Under the pieces are notes generated by a model. The model saw only the letters and a program-made list of their open reading frames with translations, did no database searches and was not told where the DNA came from. The position numbers and the translations under genes are program-made. A stretch of DNA of 64,000 bases from Icerya purchasi (Eukaryota > Arthropoda > Insecta > Hemiptera > Monophlebidae): the NCBI GenBank assembly GCA_039619475.1, contig CM077115.1, positions 103,925,893 to 103,989,892 of the forward strand, given 5' to 3'. Below are positions 1 through 13,118 of this stretch, piece after piece (within the stretch, counting starts at the first letter, position 1; the number at the start of each line of letters is the position of its first letter).

Positions 1-250
1 TAATAGTTCTCTATTCGGTATTGTCTATACTCTTTATCTTCGAGTCTTCTATAAAATTCTTCTTCTTTCTCGTCCGCATGTTGTGCCGTAGGGGCATGCA
101 CTTGTATGAGCTTTATGTTGACAGGAGTGTAGCTTTGATTCTGACCGCTTAAAAAAAAGATCTGTAATTATATCATATCCTTTAACAGCACCTTTTAAGA
201 GCTTGTTTATTATTATTTATATACCATTTTTTGACTATTTTTGATTACTT
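1..250 (-). pseudogene. LINE endonuclease-domain fragment (partial at window edge)
   Basis: On the minus strand a frame reads YTPVNIKLIQVHAPT, then a short spacer and KEEEFYRRLED. This matches the QVYAPT...EEFYxxLE segment of the apurinic-like endonuclease of LINE ORF2 proteins. It continues off the left edge. The sequence from 250 to 560 on the same strand is not convincingly part of it. Decayed. Confidence 0.55.
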
Positions 251-2535
251 AAACATATTACTAAATTTCCATCGGATGACTCGAAGTGACCACTTTGTCT
301 CCAATGTGTTTCGGCTAAACTTACTGCTTTCCGTGATGCTTTTTTTTTTTATATTTAATTTACCGAGCTTATTTAAACTTCTATTGTTCCATGTTACAAG
401 TTTCAGTTTTGGAAGTTTTATTTTTCGCGTATTTACCTTTTTTCTCTTTGCAACCAGTAGCATATTTTCCAAGGAGAGGCTGATTTTTCCCCTCTCCGTG
501 GCTAGTCATCCATTTTACACATTTTGCAATTCTCGAACGATATGCACAATTTCCTAATATGTAAAATACATTAGACGTATGGGGTAAAATTAAAAATTTC
601 ATTTACGGTATGTGACGTTTGAAGTAATACGCACTTGTACATTAGGTAGTAATGAGTACTCATATAACCGTATATACTGTTTTGCTCGAACTCGCTTTTA
701 ACCTCTGTGTGTATGTTTTTGTAATGTTAAACAAGAAAAATACCGTGATGCGATCGTGTCCCACTTCAAACCCATCACTCGAGGATGCCGACTACAATTT
801 AGTCTCCCCCTTTGGCTTTCGTTTTTGTTTTCATTGTAATTTTTGAGAGAAGGCTACAGTGGGAATAATTGTAGGTTGTAAACACGATCATTTTCTTCGC
901 GCGCTGGTATCTCTGTTTGCGTGCTACGTGATGATTTTAAACTCTGCAACGTAATAATAAAAATTGTAAGCATCATATTATAAACAAAACGCTAATTTAA
1001 TCTAAGCAGAACGAGCCTGGACGTTACTAATTATTATTTTAATAAACTCTCTTTTAAAAATATATTCATTGCAGGAAAATACATTTTTAACGTTACTTTC
1101 TCCTCTTCAGGCATGCTTATCTTTGCTAGCAGGAGCCTGCATAGTAACTTTATTAGGTTCAAATCGGTTGCTATTTTTGTAACACGTTTTAATGTATATA
1201 CACACACATATATATTACATGTAGGTGTATATGTATAGTCGTAATTCAGGTCAGAAGATGACTCATATCGATAGGCGAATATGCGAGTAGGTAACCCTCG
1301 ACGATTGACGCGATAATCGTTACGGTATTCAAGTGTTTAAAACATACACGACTAGAAACCGGTTCGAAGAATCACCGTTACTTGTTTAAGCATTCGGCGA
1401 GAAATGCAAAATGGGCGAATACCGTATCATTTAAATGCGGAGGATATATTTATAGGCAAACTGACCTGTTAAATCGGTAGTTGCAAAGTTACTCACGTAG
1501 GAACGTTATTAGCGGGAAGAAACAGGTAGATCAAATCACTACGCAAATCCGTATGTAAAAATAATTTGTAAATTGCGTCGCAGTAGTAATTGCATTTCGA
1601 TTAGAAGAATCATTATGCTACCTACTCCGGCGGCTGGAAAATATACTGCATCATAGGAACCGATCAAGCTCATTCCTATAGACCGAAATAGATTACGAAT
1701 TTTATAATTTGTGATATCTCTTTAATGCGGTGTACACATTTCGGTAGTGTATAGTCATCGATTTATCTTACCGTACAGTCAAATTTTGGTAATCATAAAA
1801 GCGTTTTGCTACAAAAAAAGAAAAAAGAATTATTTTTAAACATTTTTTACAGAATAAAGTTCCACGAAGCGTATGATGCGCAATGTTTTCCCGAAAAATG
1901 TACATTTTACGCATACCGGCCACATACAGATGCAACAGAGACAGAAAATTCAGTCTTATACAGGTTGTTTATATGCTGGAAACCCGTCTAAATTAAAAAA
2001 CGTGCGCTGAAGTACATACCGTCGCGTAATTTAACTAAATATCTTTTTTATGCCGGCAAAGCGCACGTATTTAGAGACTTCAACAGGTAACGAAATAAAT
2101 CGATTCGACGAAGGTAAGTGCGAGAATTTTGTACGACATTCTGTGCAAATTGGCAACAGAGAGTTGCTCATCATTACTGAAATTAGAGGAACTTCGCCTC
2201 ATCTCTAATTTACCCCCGATTGAAATAACGATTTTTTTTATTTCTGTAGCCATTACTTTCCTTCTTTTGCAGAATATTAAAATTCATTGCATTTTATAAA
2301 GTTGAGTTAAGTGTTCCCCCACTCGCCTCATCCGGGTTTATTAATCTCCTCCTCCCGTAGCAGCATCGGTCATCTTATTTCAGGGTTTTTCGGATGATTT
2401 TCGTTTTTTAAAAACACTACCAAACAATTCTCATCTTCGGAACATGTTGTCGAATAGCCGGGAACAAACTTTTTTTTAGACTAACTTAATTTTTATAAAA
2501 CTCGATTAAATTCAAATTTATCTTTCAGATTTCTA
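251..2535. other. Non-coding, no element recognised
   Basis: AT-rich DNA with only short frames that show no family motif. A TATA/CACACA-rich patch lies near 1197-1225. Nothing supports a gene. Confidence 0.6.
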
Positions 2536-4170
2536 TTAGACTGCGCAGGTCCCCTTAATTCCATCTGGAAATTCGCGCGGGTATGCGACTTCTTCTTCTT
2601 CATAGTCGTTTGCGCAATAACTGCTCATCGTGACCTCTATTTTAGTCCAGTAAGTACTAGTTGTCTCCAGCGACTTCTGTTCCGGCTGCTTCTCATTGCC
2701 GTGGTTCGCGTTTGATCGCTTAGTTATTGTGTCTATCCGTCGTCGAGACGGTCTTCCACGAGGCCTTGCTCCTTCTATTGGACCCACTATAATGCATTTT
2801 TCAAGGCTATCTCTTTCTCTTCTCATGGTATATGACCATAGTATTTCACAATTCTCTTTTGACAAGTAACCGAGAGACGTTGTTCTATGTTTAATTGGTC
2901 TCTAATATGGAGTTATTTGTGCGCTTCGCTGTCCATGGGATTCTCAACATTTTTCGCCAAGTCCACATCTCGAACGCGTCAATTTTTCGTTTATCCCGCA
3001 AGGTCCATAGTCCATACAGAGGAATATTGAAAACACGAGAGCATTTACCAGTCTCTGTTTTGTTCTTGTATTAATACACCGGGGTCTTTCCAGATATTAT
3101 ATAATCGTGCCATCGCCGACTTTTCCAGTGCAATTCTACGCTTGATTTCTTTTTTGCTTTCGCCTTTATCGCTGATTAATGATCCAAGGTATTCGAATTC
3201 TTTTACCACTTCAACATCTTGAAATATACCTGTAGATTTCCCGGGGCGTGTATGATTTTTGCTTATGGTCATGATCTTTGTCTTCTTTTTTATTGATAGA
3301 CAGACGTAGAGCCTAATACTTGTTTGTTCAATTCTGTTCCATAGGTTTTTCATTTCTTCTTCTGACTCGGCGATGAGCTTAGTATCGTCCGCATATCTCA
3401 AGTTCGTTATATTATGTTCATTACCAATCCTGAATCCTCCCGTGAAGTCATCTAAGGCCTTCCTCGTGATAAACTCTCCGTATATATGTATTAAACAGTA
3501 CGGGAGAGACAGTATACATCCCTGCCGTAAAACCCTTTCCGCGGGTGGAAAGTTTCTGACGTTATCTTACCGATTCTTATCATCGCTTCAATACAAGTGT
3601 ACAAATTATTTATTAGTAATATTAAGTGCTTTGGTACTCCCATACTGATCAATACTTTCCATAATTTCTTCCGGCTAACACGATCAAAAGCCTTATGATA
3701 GTCTACGAAACACAGAAATAAAGTTTTGTTATATTCAATATTTTTTTCGATTAGTTGCCGAATGGCATTTGTTCTCTCGTACCTTTTCCGCTAATAAATC
3801 CAGTCTGCTCAGTTGATATTTGCCAGTTTAAGTAATATTTCAATCTATTATTGATCACCTGTAGGAGCACTTTACTAGTATGTGAGATTAATGCTATAGT
3901 TCTGACGTTTATGCATTGTCTCGTAGAGCCTTTCTTTGTATCGGGATCAAAATTGATTTCATCCAGTCACGCAGCCATATTCCGCTCCCCACACTTGATT
4001 ACATAGTGTGTGGATCATCTTTATTCCTTCTCGAGGAAGCGCTTTAATTGTTTCTGCGCAGATTCCATCCTTTCTGACTGATTTATTATTTTTTAACTTC
4101 CTAACTGCGTCTTCTATTTCCGACATCAATATATCTGGTTCGTGTTCCATATTGTTAAAAATGTACTCGA
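2536..4170 (-). mobile_element. Degenerate LINE reverse-transcriptase fragment with (GAA)n tail
   Basis: Read on the minus strand, three segments follow LINE ORF2 order. About 4150-3960: start of RT (SEIEDAVRKLKNNKSVRKDGICAE). About 3401-3045: the catalytic RYADDT motif followed by EFEYLGSLISDKG and IALEKSAMARLYNIWK. About 2865-2580: the C-terminal IEGARPRGRPSRR motif. Segment joins are frameshifted and one RT block between 3402 and 3958 is degraded. The 3' end carries GAAGAAGAAG (complement near 2587-2600). The clade is RTE-like by its C-terminus, but this is an inference. Confidence 0.8.
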
Positions 4171-4514
4171 AAGTAGATCGGTCATCTTTTCATGTTTGTC
4201 GCAAATACGCGAATCATTATTATTTTAATTCCTTCGAATTAATGCCAAAGCAAATGTATATTTACATCGGAACATGCGCAACAAAGATAATTCACGGAAA
4301 ATTAGTTAAATCGCCCCTGTACTTTTTAAATGGTTTACCCGGTAAAATAAGTTTATTTTCTAAGGCTTTGATATGGTCGTAAAGATTGTTTATCAAGTTG
4401 TTTTTCCCTCGCAATATTAATTCGCGGATCGCGTATCTAATTGTTCCGAATGTGCAGTAATTTAGATTTATTTATATTTATACGTAACTTCCTATCATCA
4501 TTTATTGAAATTAT

Positions 4515-5085
4515 CTATACCCTCTTGTAAAATTTCTCCTCCTTCTCTAAATTTTTGTGCTCCATTAAAAAGGCAATATCATCAACAAAAACATATACCT
4601 TTGCATTTTCAATATGCTTGTGTAACGAGTTAGTGTAAATGAGAAAAAGAATAGGGGCCAATACATCACCCTGATCTACTCCGTATTGAATAGTTTTTTC
4701 GTTACTTTTATTCCCTGCGATTTTTACCATATGCTTTTCTTAGTTGTTATATAATTCTTAAACCACTTAAGTTGATTATTTTTAATGCCTAGATTTTCTA
4801 AGTCCTTCATCAATAATTCGTGGTCAACTAAATCAAACGCTTTGGATAGGTCGATGAATGTAATTAAAAATTGATTCCCTATTGATAGTCCTGTATTTAT
4901 CTTATTTACAATCGTTCTTAATAATGTTATCGTGGATCTTTCTAAAACCGTGTTAATTTGCATAGAGTAAGTTGTTTTTTTTTCACGTAATTTCTTAAAT
5001 GTTTATCAATGTAGTGTTCAGCTATTACAGATGTTACTGTTATTGGTCGGTGATTTTCAAATTGATTTTGCACTCCTTTTTTATC
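4515..5085 (-). mobile_element. Jockey/CR1-type LINE reverse-transcriptase fragment
   Basis: The minus-strand frames read NHRPITVTSVIAEHY, then FIDLSKAFDLVDHELLM, then YGVDQGDVLAPILFLIYTN, then VYVFVDDIAFL. These are RT motifs in the correct order and are of a different lineage from the neighbouring LINE (AFDxVDHELL and GVPQGSVLGPLLF are jockey/CR1/R1-type wording). The catalytic box is VDD rather than ADD, and a frameshift splits it near 4727. Broken at both ends. Confidence 0.8.
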
Positions 5086-5808
5086 TATTAGATTTTGTAA
5101 TGAAAAAATGTCTCAGTTTTATATAAAAAAAATACAACCAATAATTTATACCATAAGTTTTATTAAACTACCGAAACAACTTAACACACTACAACCCACA
5201 TAAATAATACTTTTTTTTGCGATTCCGTGATATTATTAAATTAGCAGTCTTTACACGCCTCTCCCCCTATAGTGGGACTTCTAATTCATCCACCTGCGTA
5301 GTAATAAGAAGCGTATTCATTATGTTTCCAAAAACGAAACGGGCCGACGAACTGTGTAAAGAATTTGCCACATTTATACGTGATACGCCTTTTCGTTCGA
5401 AAATGACAGATGTCGAAAAGTTTGAAGCGTTTGATGGCATTTTAAGTCAACCGCCTCTGTTGTACTAATAAAAAATAATAAAAAAAAAAAAATTATCCAA
5501 AGGAACAAAACTTTATTCACGTTTTTTAACGAATAATCAATTTATGTTCACCGATTTTCATCATTACTCACATGGTGATACCTAAGTTAAATGGTACTCT
5601 TTCTAATGGGCAAAGAATCAATACAATCGGTGTCTATATAAATATGAGTTATGCGCGAAAAAACATAAAAAAAAAAACAAAAACTTGCGCGAAGAACGTA
5701 TGGCCTCCTTTTTTTTTGGAGGTCGGTAAAGATTAAAATATTACAAACGTTACATAAAACTGGGACATTTTTCTAATCGGGGCCAGCCTAAGAATTACGT
5801 TGTAATTA

Positions 5809-5839
<31 letters not shown>

Positions 5840-6234
5840 ACTCTCTCCGTTTTTCTCGAAAAATATTCGCATTTTACCGTTAATTTTACTTTTAAAAATC
5901 GTTTTAAACCATGACAATCCGGTGTACGAGGAGTTGCAAGTAAGGTAAATGAACCGTAATTAAAAGCGTACATTTAAATAATGTTTACAAAATTACTGGA
6001 TGGAAAGCAAAACAAAAATCTTTTTGAAAAAAATCTCGATGACAAACATGAATTAGTTAAAACACGAACAATCCAACAGTCGAAATTCAAAACTGCTACT
6101 ATGACACACAAAAGTAAGAATAATATTCACACAGATAACCGAAATTAAAAAGTGGAGGTCAGAAATATTGAAACTATTTGATCTGTTTCTAAAGTAAATA
6201 GAAAGCATTAAAGAATAAAGAAAACGTAATAATC
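5086..6234. other. Non-coding with TA microsatellite and dispersed repeat
   Basis: A short frame at 5217-5468 (+) ends with a plausible peptide (FEAFDGILSQPPLLY), but I recognise no family. At 5740-5818 there is an inverted copy of a repeat also seen at 42447-42735. A (TA)n tract spans 5811-5839. Confidence 0.6.
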
Positions 6235-6790
6235 ATGGGTGATTTTAACTCAGTGGTAGGAGAAACCAATGCAGTGATAACAATACCTAAAAAGTTACAA
6301 ACAAGAGATTGCTCAGAATATAGGATAATAAACTTAATACCGCATACCTTAAAAATAATAAAAAAAATTATAATGAAAAGAATAAGGAATAAAATAGAAG
6401 AAACGTTAAGTAGAGACCAATATGGATTCAGAAGGGAAAAGGGAACCCGAGAGGCTATATTGGCATTAAGGCTAATTATAGAAAAAAAAAAATCGAACTA
6501 AGGGAAGAACTATACATAGCTTTTGTAGATATAGAAAAAACTTTTGATGTGACTGGCTGCAGAAACGATCCTGATGGGTCTCGTACGCGATTATTTAGTC
6601 GCCTGTTGTAATATATCTCCCCCACCCCACCCCCGACAAGTACGAGTATGATATTTTACTAGGCGGTACTTTTGGCGGGAAGAATTGGATTAGGAAGGCG
6701 CAAGACCGGAACGAGTAGAAAAAGCTGGAAAAAGCCTACGTCCAGCAGTGGATTAATATAGGACTAAATCGTAAATCGTAGGTATAATAA
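6235..6790 (+). mobile_element. Internally deleted LINE fragment (endonuclease joined to RT, plus 3' tail)
   Basis: From 6235 the frame reads MGDFNSVVGE, the GDFN motif of the LINE endonuclease. It passes almost directly into TIPKK...DCSEYRIINLIPHTLK and LSRDQYGFRREKGTREAILALR, the beginning of RT. The codons continue, frameshifted, to about 6555 as ELYIAFVDIEKTFD. At 6690-6790 the tail peptide DRNE.KKLEKAYVQQW appears, typical of LINE C-termini. The endonuclease and most of RT are missing. Confidence 0.75.
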
Positions 6791-7497
6791 AAGCATCCAT
6801 TGGACTCTTCAATTATCCTATTTGAATTTGTACAGTACTCGGGTACCGATTGTAGGTTATATTCAATTTTCCGTCGCACCTGCCATAATTTCGACCTAAC
6901 ATTAATATTGCTACAATATTTTAGCAACTCATTTCTTTTAATCTTCTTCAACGTTTATTACCTGCCGATTCTTATATTTAATATAATTTCGCATGGCAAA
7001 ATATCTTTATTAAACGTAGATGTTCATTGTATTTTAATTTACCATTAATATTAGACATCTTAGTAAGAAAAAAGTTTTAACTTTTGATTTCAAATCATAC
7101 TGAATATTTGATGTAAATTTTCTGCTGATTTTGTTCCATCTTTTTTTTTTTTTTTTAAAGGATATCGGCTTGAATATTATCTGTGTCGGTACCCGCATTA
7201 TTGCATTTTTAATTTCCTGCATTGCAATTCCGATATGAACATTGCGATAGTCGAAAATAGAGAATAATATCAGACAGTTCAATAATATAAATTCTGGCTT
7301 GGCTCTTTAAGCTAATTTGCGCCAGATTCTTATTTTTCGGATTTAAATTACTTTTGGGCAGACCGTATACATTCTCCAAACTTGTATTCGCTGCACTTTC
7401 TTTGGTCAATTGTTCTAGAGGCTGCTAGTTGTTTGTTGTAGCTTTGTACGGTTTTATTTACGCTTTTCTTAATTTATTGTATAACGCATTTTAAATT
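6791..7497. other. Non-coding, nothing recognised
   Basis: AT-rich with an A/T run at 7141-7156. Short frames on both strands lack motifs. Confidence 0.55.
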
Positions 7498-7501
7498 TTA
7501 A

Positions 7502-8626
7502 CCCGCCAGTACTCGCTAGGCATAGCAGGACGCCAGTACTCGCGCGTGAGACAACCTAGTTTTTGAACAATCGGGTTGAAAATAATTGTCTGTTCATTCG
7601 TCATTCTCTTCGTTTACTTTTTCACTATACTTTTACACTCCAACTTATAAAAATTAAGGCTCTGAAGATCATTTTTGGTTAATTTTTTCAATTGGTACCG
7701 GTAGGTGTACTTAGAAACGCAATAGTCTCTATGTTTGGATCCGACATATGAGAATAATAAATACGGCCGCGAGTCGTGAAATATTCCTCTATTCTTCAAA
7801 AATAAATTGACTTAAAAAACACCAAAATTAAAATAATATTTATTTACATATATTAATGTAAATTTTACTATCTCCCGTTTACATTAATACTTTGAAGCGC
7901 TTGAAAAATTATCTAATATCTTGATAAATTCGCTACTCTATTCTCCGACAATCGAAAAACGATATACATATAGGACTCACGTTCTTTGGTTGTTATCGTC
8001 TTGTACACTTTAACGATTTGACTTTTATTCAGCTTTTTCTTCGAAGAATGTTTATTGAAATATGTCAATCCGCATACAACATTAATTTTTTAACTTTGAA
8101 ATAATCAACTTATTACACTTCTGATTTTTATTTTATCACGTTAATTTAACAAAGTCATAAAAATCATAATAAATTGCAATCGATTCAGCGTCCGAAGTTA
8201 CATAGAAAACGATATACATGCCTATATTCTGAAGAACATCGAAAAACCGAACTCTTACACCAATTTTTCACCCATAGTCAGCCGTATGTACTCGCACAGC
8301 TGCGGAACCCATATCAATCGATTCAGCACTCAAAACTACATGGAAAATGATACCCCACATGCCCGTGAAAAAGTTTCACAGGCACTGAAAATATTGAAAC
8401 TGGAGCACTTGCGTGTTAGAGTTTTTCTCTCAACTCAGCGCTAACGAAAACAAATACGTCCTTCCGAAGCCTAGAGGTGACTGACTTTGACTATCGGGTG
8501 TCCTTTGGCCAGCGCCCCCCCCCTCCAGCTATACAAGGCCCCAACTTTTCCGCCTTCGTATACCCTAGGTAACACCATTTCATCCAGACATGTGAGAGAA
8601 AATCTCACGCAGCGAGTACTGGCGGG
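7502..8626. mobile_element. piggyBac-like non-autonomous element flanked by TTAA
   Basis: The left end reads TTAA|CCCGCCAGTACTCGCT and the right end AGCGAGTACTGGCGGG|TTAA. This gives a terminal inverted repeat of about 16 bp starting CCC, with the TTAA target duplication that defines the piggyBac superfamily. The left end repeats the CGCCAGTACTCGC motif internally at 7531, and GTGAGA lies close to both ends. The 1.1-kb interior encodes no recognisable transposase. It contains diverged repeats of the form CGATTCAGC...TACATRGAAAA near 8180 and 8315. Interpreted as a deletion derivative or MITE. Confidence 0.85.
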
Positions 8627-8630
8627 TTAA

Positions 8631-10059
8631 CGGATGGTGATCGATATCTGTACTGCCTCGCATGGACATCAGAGAAGTTTAACAATGACACCAGGTACCA
8701 CCGGTAGTCTCATATTTTCCGCTTTTAACCTTGAAACACTGCGTTATTTCTTATTATTAGTAGTAAGAAATTATTTTCGTTAACATTTTCAGTATCGTGT
8801 TCTACACCTGTGACGGACCAGGCGTTTAGCAGTGAAATTGCAGAGTAGAATGTGATTTTGTCTGCTACAGAGATGACCTGTGCTGTTCGTTACAATGCTG
8901 CGTTTTTTTTTTTTTTGCACGTAACTTCTAACTATTCTGAACATGTGGACAACAACGCGTACACGCACGCTCGTTATTCATTTGCCCGTGTGTTTATTCA
9001 TGATATTAACGGGGAAATTTTAATATTAACCGTTAATATCAAAACATATACGGAAAATACGGCGCTAAAGGTTTCGAAGTCTACCGAGTAAAATATCGGA
9101 AGAACTCTATATTTTTAAAGGCGTTTTGAAATAAATGTTTTTTTCATTTCGCCGTGAAATAACGGTCAGTGCTATAAATAATAGGGCGAAATCGCTGTTA
9201 TCTAATCTATATGCTGCGGAAAATTAACTTGTTACTTTTTTCTTCCGTGAATAGAATTTACGCGTGAAATCGTTGAAAGTGGCAAACATGTAATAAAAAG
9301 AAGTTGTGTTGTTCCTAAACGTATCAGTTCTAATCATGATATAGATTTGTGTGCGTGTGTTCACAGTCTTCCTTCCGATGATATCGATTTTGAGTTCGAT
9401 TAAATCACATTCTAAATGTTCGTCGGGTAAATGTGCGCACAGGTAAGGTATTTGGAAGAATTTCGAATTCTCGCCAAGGATATAATTTTTTCAATTGGTC
9501 ATAATTTTTCATTTTCCGAATCATCGAAATTTACCGATATTTTTACGTTGTAAATTTTAACGCGTTATAGGGGAAAATGTAATAATTTAAGAGTCTTTTT
9601 CATCAAACGGAATGTGTTTTCTGGCCAAAGTTACCGAGTGGACCGGAATAATAGGCAAGTTGGGTTCAGTTGGATTTCAAAAAGTATGCCGATTTGATTA
9701 AACAGCTAAAAATCCATTTTGAAATCTTCCAGTCGAAAATTAAAGTTTGAAACAAAAAAAGACTTGCTCGAAATGTTTTTGTCACCGTTCAGATCGCAAT
9801 TTTATATATTGTCCACGTAAATGGATGAAAAGCTAATTACTCTTCGGCATTCTTAAATTTCGAACACTCCATACTGGGCATCGTGATTACCTATTTGAAT
9901 AGACAGATCCAGTTTCACGGCAATTGTTATATTCAAAACGCGAGTGTACACACTAGAACGCATTTGAATTTGATTGCAAATGTTCGATATATCGACATCA
10001 AAATACGGACCCAAGTCTGTCTGTCTATATACCGACTTTCATTTAACGGTATTCTTTCG
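8631..10059. other. Non-coding, nothing recognised
   Basis: Contains a T run at 8907-8918 and an 11-bp inverted repeat (GATATTAACGG) near 9000-9038. No coding motif seen. Confidence 0.55.
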
Positions 10060-10790
10060 GAAAAGACAGAGGCCAGAAAAGAGTACTACTACAGGCTTTT
10101 ACTGAATCTATTCAATGAGTTTGCAGAAATTATTATAAGGGAAAGTTTCAACGAATTTAAACGAAGAATTAAAATTGGCGGAAGAAGACCAGCGTATGAA
10201 ATCGGGAATTCGCTGATGATTCGGTTTTACTAGCGGGCAGTGCCAAAATCATGTTATTATGGTGAAGTATAGAATGGAAGATTAACACTATAAAGATCGG
10301 TTGACAAGGTTTGTCAACAAATCAGTGTAAAAGTGGAAAATGAAATAATTGAACGGGTTTTAAATACTTAGTATACGTAATATGGATTGTACTCAAGAAA
10401 TTAACAGCCACATCGTAATGGGCAAACAAGCTTTTAAAGACACAAGTATTCACTGATTACATAGAAAACGGAGTCTTTAATAATACGCTAGAAATTTGTG
10501 AAAACCCTCGTGTTGCTCTATATACGAGACGGAAACATGGAAACGAAAAGATCGGAATAGAGTTGAAGCATCTGAAACGCGATGTTGCAGGCAACTGCAA
10601 AAAATTAACTGGACAGATAAAAAAGTTAGCAACAACTTCTTATTAGGATTAATGGAAAAAGAAATATACTGCGGAAAATTCACCAGATTAGGCTTAACGC
10701 CCGAACCGAAATATGTTATCGAAGGCGCAAGTTAACGGGAAAGCAACCACGTGGTCGACCTCATCGGCATCGTATTAAATGCAGAATTTA
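10060..10790 (+). mobile_element. Degenerate LINE RT 3' half
   Basis: Around 10165-10245, two frames together give KIGGRRPAYE followed by FADDSVLLAGSA, the RT catalytic box. Further on, EASETRCCRQLQKINWTDK (about 10565-10620) and LMEKEIYCGKFTRLG match the LINE region that reads ...RCWRRMLKISWTDxxxN. It ends with a remnant of the GKQPRGRPHRH-type motif (about 10738-10775). Several stops and frameshifts. Confidence 0.7.
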
Positions 10791-13110
10791 AAAAAAAAAA
10801 ATTTTTTTTGCTTTCATTGAAACAGTTGATGCATGAGCCAAATCAAACTGTGTGGGTATCACTGATGATGATGTGCAAAATAATATAGACCTACTTAGAG
10901 GGTCCGGAAATTTTCTCTTCTCTGAGATGTTAATATTAAGAATACAGTTTTTTTTTTTTTTTTTGGTTTTTTTTGCATACAAAAAAACTAAAACCTACGA
11001 GGTATGTTAGAATAGTAACGAGACTGTACTAATACAAATTACTTAATATTTATATGATATCCTTCAAAGTAATTCCGTTCCGAAGCTATGCATCGTCGCA
11101 AAACTTCTTTCCACTATTTAAAGCAGTGCTCTTTTACTGGTTTGAGTTGCAACCTTTCGGATAATTTCAAATGTCCCAAAACGGCGCCTTTTGAATGCGA
11201 ATATCAGTATATAGGGAAAAAAAAACACGCTGGACTTAAATTAAGAGATTATGCAAATACCGGAATCCAAGAATTAACTGGCAAATACCGCGTGCCCAGC
11301 AGCATTATTGTGATGGTGCGGTTTTAGTTTGCTTTTCTAAAGCCTCCCTTAATTTTCGATTTACACATTGCCGCTTTCTCGGGTCGACGTAAACCGCTTG
11401 TATTCTTCTCTCCGTAGCTTGGACCGTACTCAGAAATATCCCCAGCTTTCATCTTTGCCGATTTTGTTATCGGAAAAATTTTCATTTTCAATGCTTTTAA
11501 GCAATCCACCGCATAGAGATTTTGCTTTTTGTTAATTTTTTGAAAGCATTTTCTTTCACATTTCCAAATCATCGGTTAAAATTTAGTAAACGGTAAAAAT
11601 ATTTAAAAATTTAACGTACCTGCTATCACTATAATGGTGACAAACGACGGTCATTCGTCACAAGAGCTTACAATCTGTCCACATTTCGTGTTTGAAGACT
11701 TCGTGAACGGTGCTCATCTTCTACTGATTATTCTCGGTCTCTTAAATTCCGTGCCATCGATAAGCCTACGTTCCTCCGGACAGTACATTGTGTCTCCTTA
11801 GGCTTTCTTTAATTTTTCAAACATACCTTTGCGTTTTCCCCGATTTCCACGTGAAAAGTTCGATCGCGAAACCTTGATCGACTTTTTCGCAATTTTTTTC
11901 GGTAACACGTGGTGTAAAAAATAAATTTCGTACAATTTTCTCGAAATAATTCAATCAAGTTGAAACTTGGACTGGACGTAACACGCTGAACCGATATAAT
12001 AGTTTTATTCGTAATGTGGTCGATTGTCGCGCACTGACATGAGTCTTGTGATCCTTTTTTACCATACCTCAGTATAAAGCGGGAGCTTAGGAGTGCTATC
12101 GGAAAGAAAGGGAAAGCTACATTAAAGGCAGTGTGAATCGGTATTTAAAAACAAAAGTTGTGGCTGCCATTTTCAGAAATGACAAAAAAAAAAAAAGAAG
12201 AAAATGTCGCAGTTCGCAATGTTTTTGCGGAAGAATCCTAGTGTGCAGTTTAAACTATTAAAAATAACGAGTTATCGTTAATAAGTACACAGTAATAATA
12301 ATAATATAAGGTCACTGAGTGTTCTCAGTCAGAGATTATAATAATAACAATAGTTTCTTTGAAGACGGAGAAACATTTAGAAAAAAAGAATATTATTCAC
12401 GGGGGGGGGGGTTAAATTGTTTAGTTAAAATCAGAACCGTAGGGAACGTAAACTATGGAACAGTGATAATTTACGAATTCTATAGAATTTATAATGCGAA
12501 TATTGTGTTCGTAATTATTGGAATAATCATTGCATTTTCAGAAGGTTAATGGAAGGAATGATTGGACCGAACGAGAATGTACAAAGCGAGCTATAGCGTA
12601 CTATTTATCGTTTGCGTTTTGCATTGAGGATAATATCCGGACCAAGCGGTAAGACGAGGGGGCTAAATTATATGATAGCAACGATAAAAATGAAAGTGTG
12701 CCTACCGCTCTAATCGAGCTGTTTTACGTTGCTTGCGTATTACCTTTTTGATAATTACTTGTTTAGTTTCTAAAAATATAGATGACGTTGTTTCACATGA
12801 CGGCACTTGATGTAATATTTCGACCATGGCGTTTAATGATTCCATATTGTCTACTAATTGAGAAGAACTGTTTTTTTGGTTGCCTTTTTTTTTTTTTTTT
12901 TTCATTAGAAAAAGAACTTTTTTAATTACTCTAATAATTTTAAAATCTGGAATATATGTAAATGTATATTTATCAAACTTTAAGTAAGTATACGGGATTC
13001 TATAATTAAAGAATACATAATTAGGGGAAAGTTGAGCAACTTTTGAAACTTTTCCAAAATATTTTATAAAAAAAGTTACAAAAAAAAACATATTTACATC
13101 AAAGATGTGT
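10791..13110. other. Non-coding / unclassified
   Basis: A-rich and T-rich tracts at 10788-10808 and 10949-10974. The frame at 11088-11327 (+) and the minus frame at 12702-13121, with basic end KKVIRKQRKTARLER, show no family I can name. A G run occurs at 12401-12410. The region 11.6-12.1 kb is less AT-rich and may be an old DNA transposon, but I could not place it. Confidence 0.5.
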
Positions 13111-13118
13111 GTATTTAT
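13111..13118. repeat. hAT target-site duplication, left copy (GTATTTAT)
   Basis: Eight bases identical to 14182-14189 on the other side of the hAT element. Confidence 0.9.

Noticed and set aside
231..557. 108-codon plus-strand frame
   Set aside because: Phe/Leu-rich translation of T-rich DNA without motifs.
5217..5468. Frame ending FEAFDGILSQPPLLY
   Set aside because: Composition is more protein-like than its surroundings, but there is no recognisable family and it is only 83 codons.
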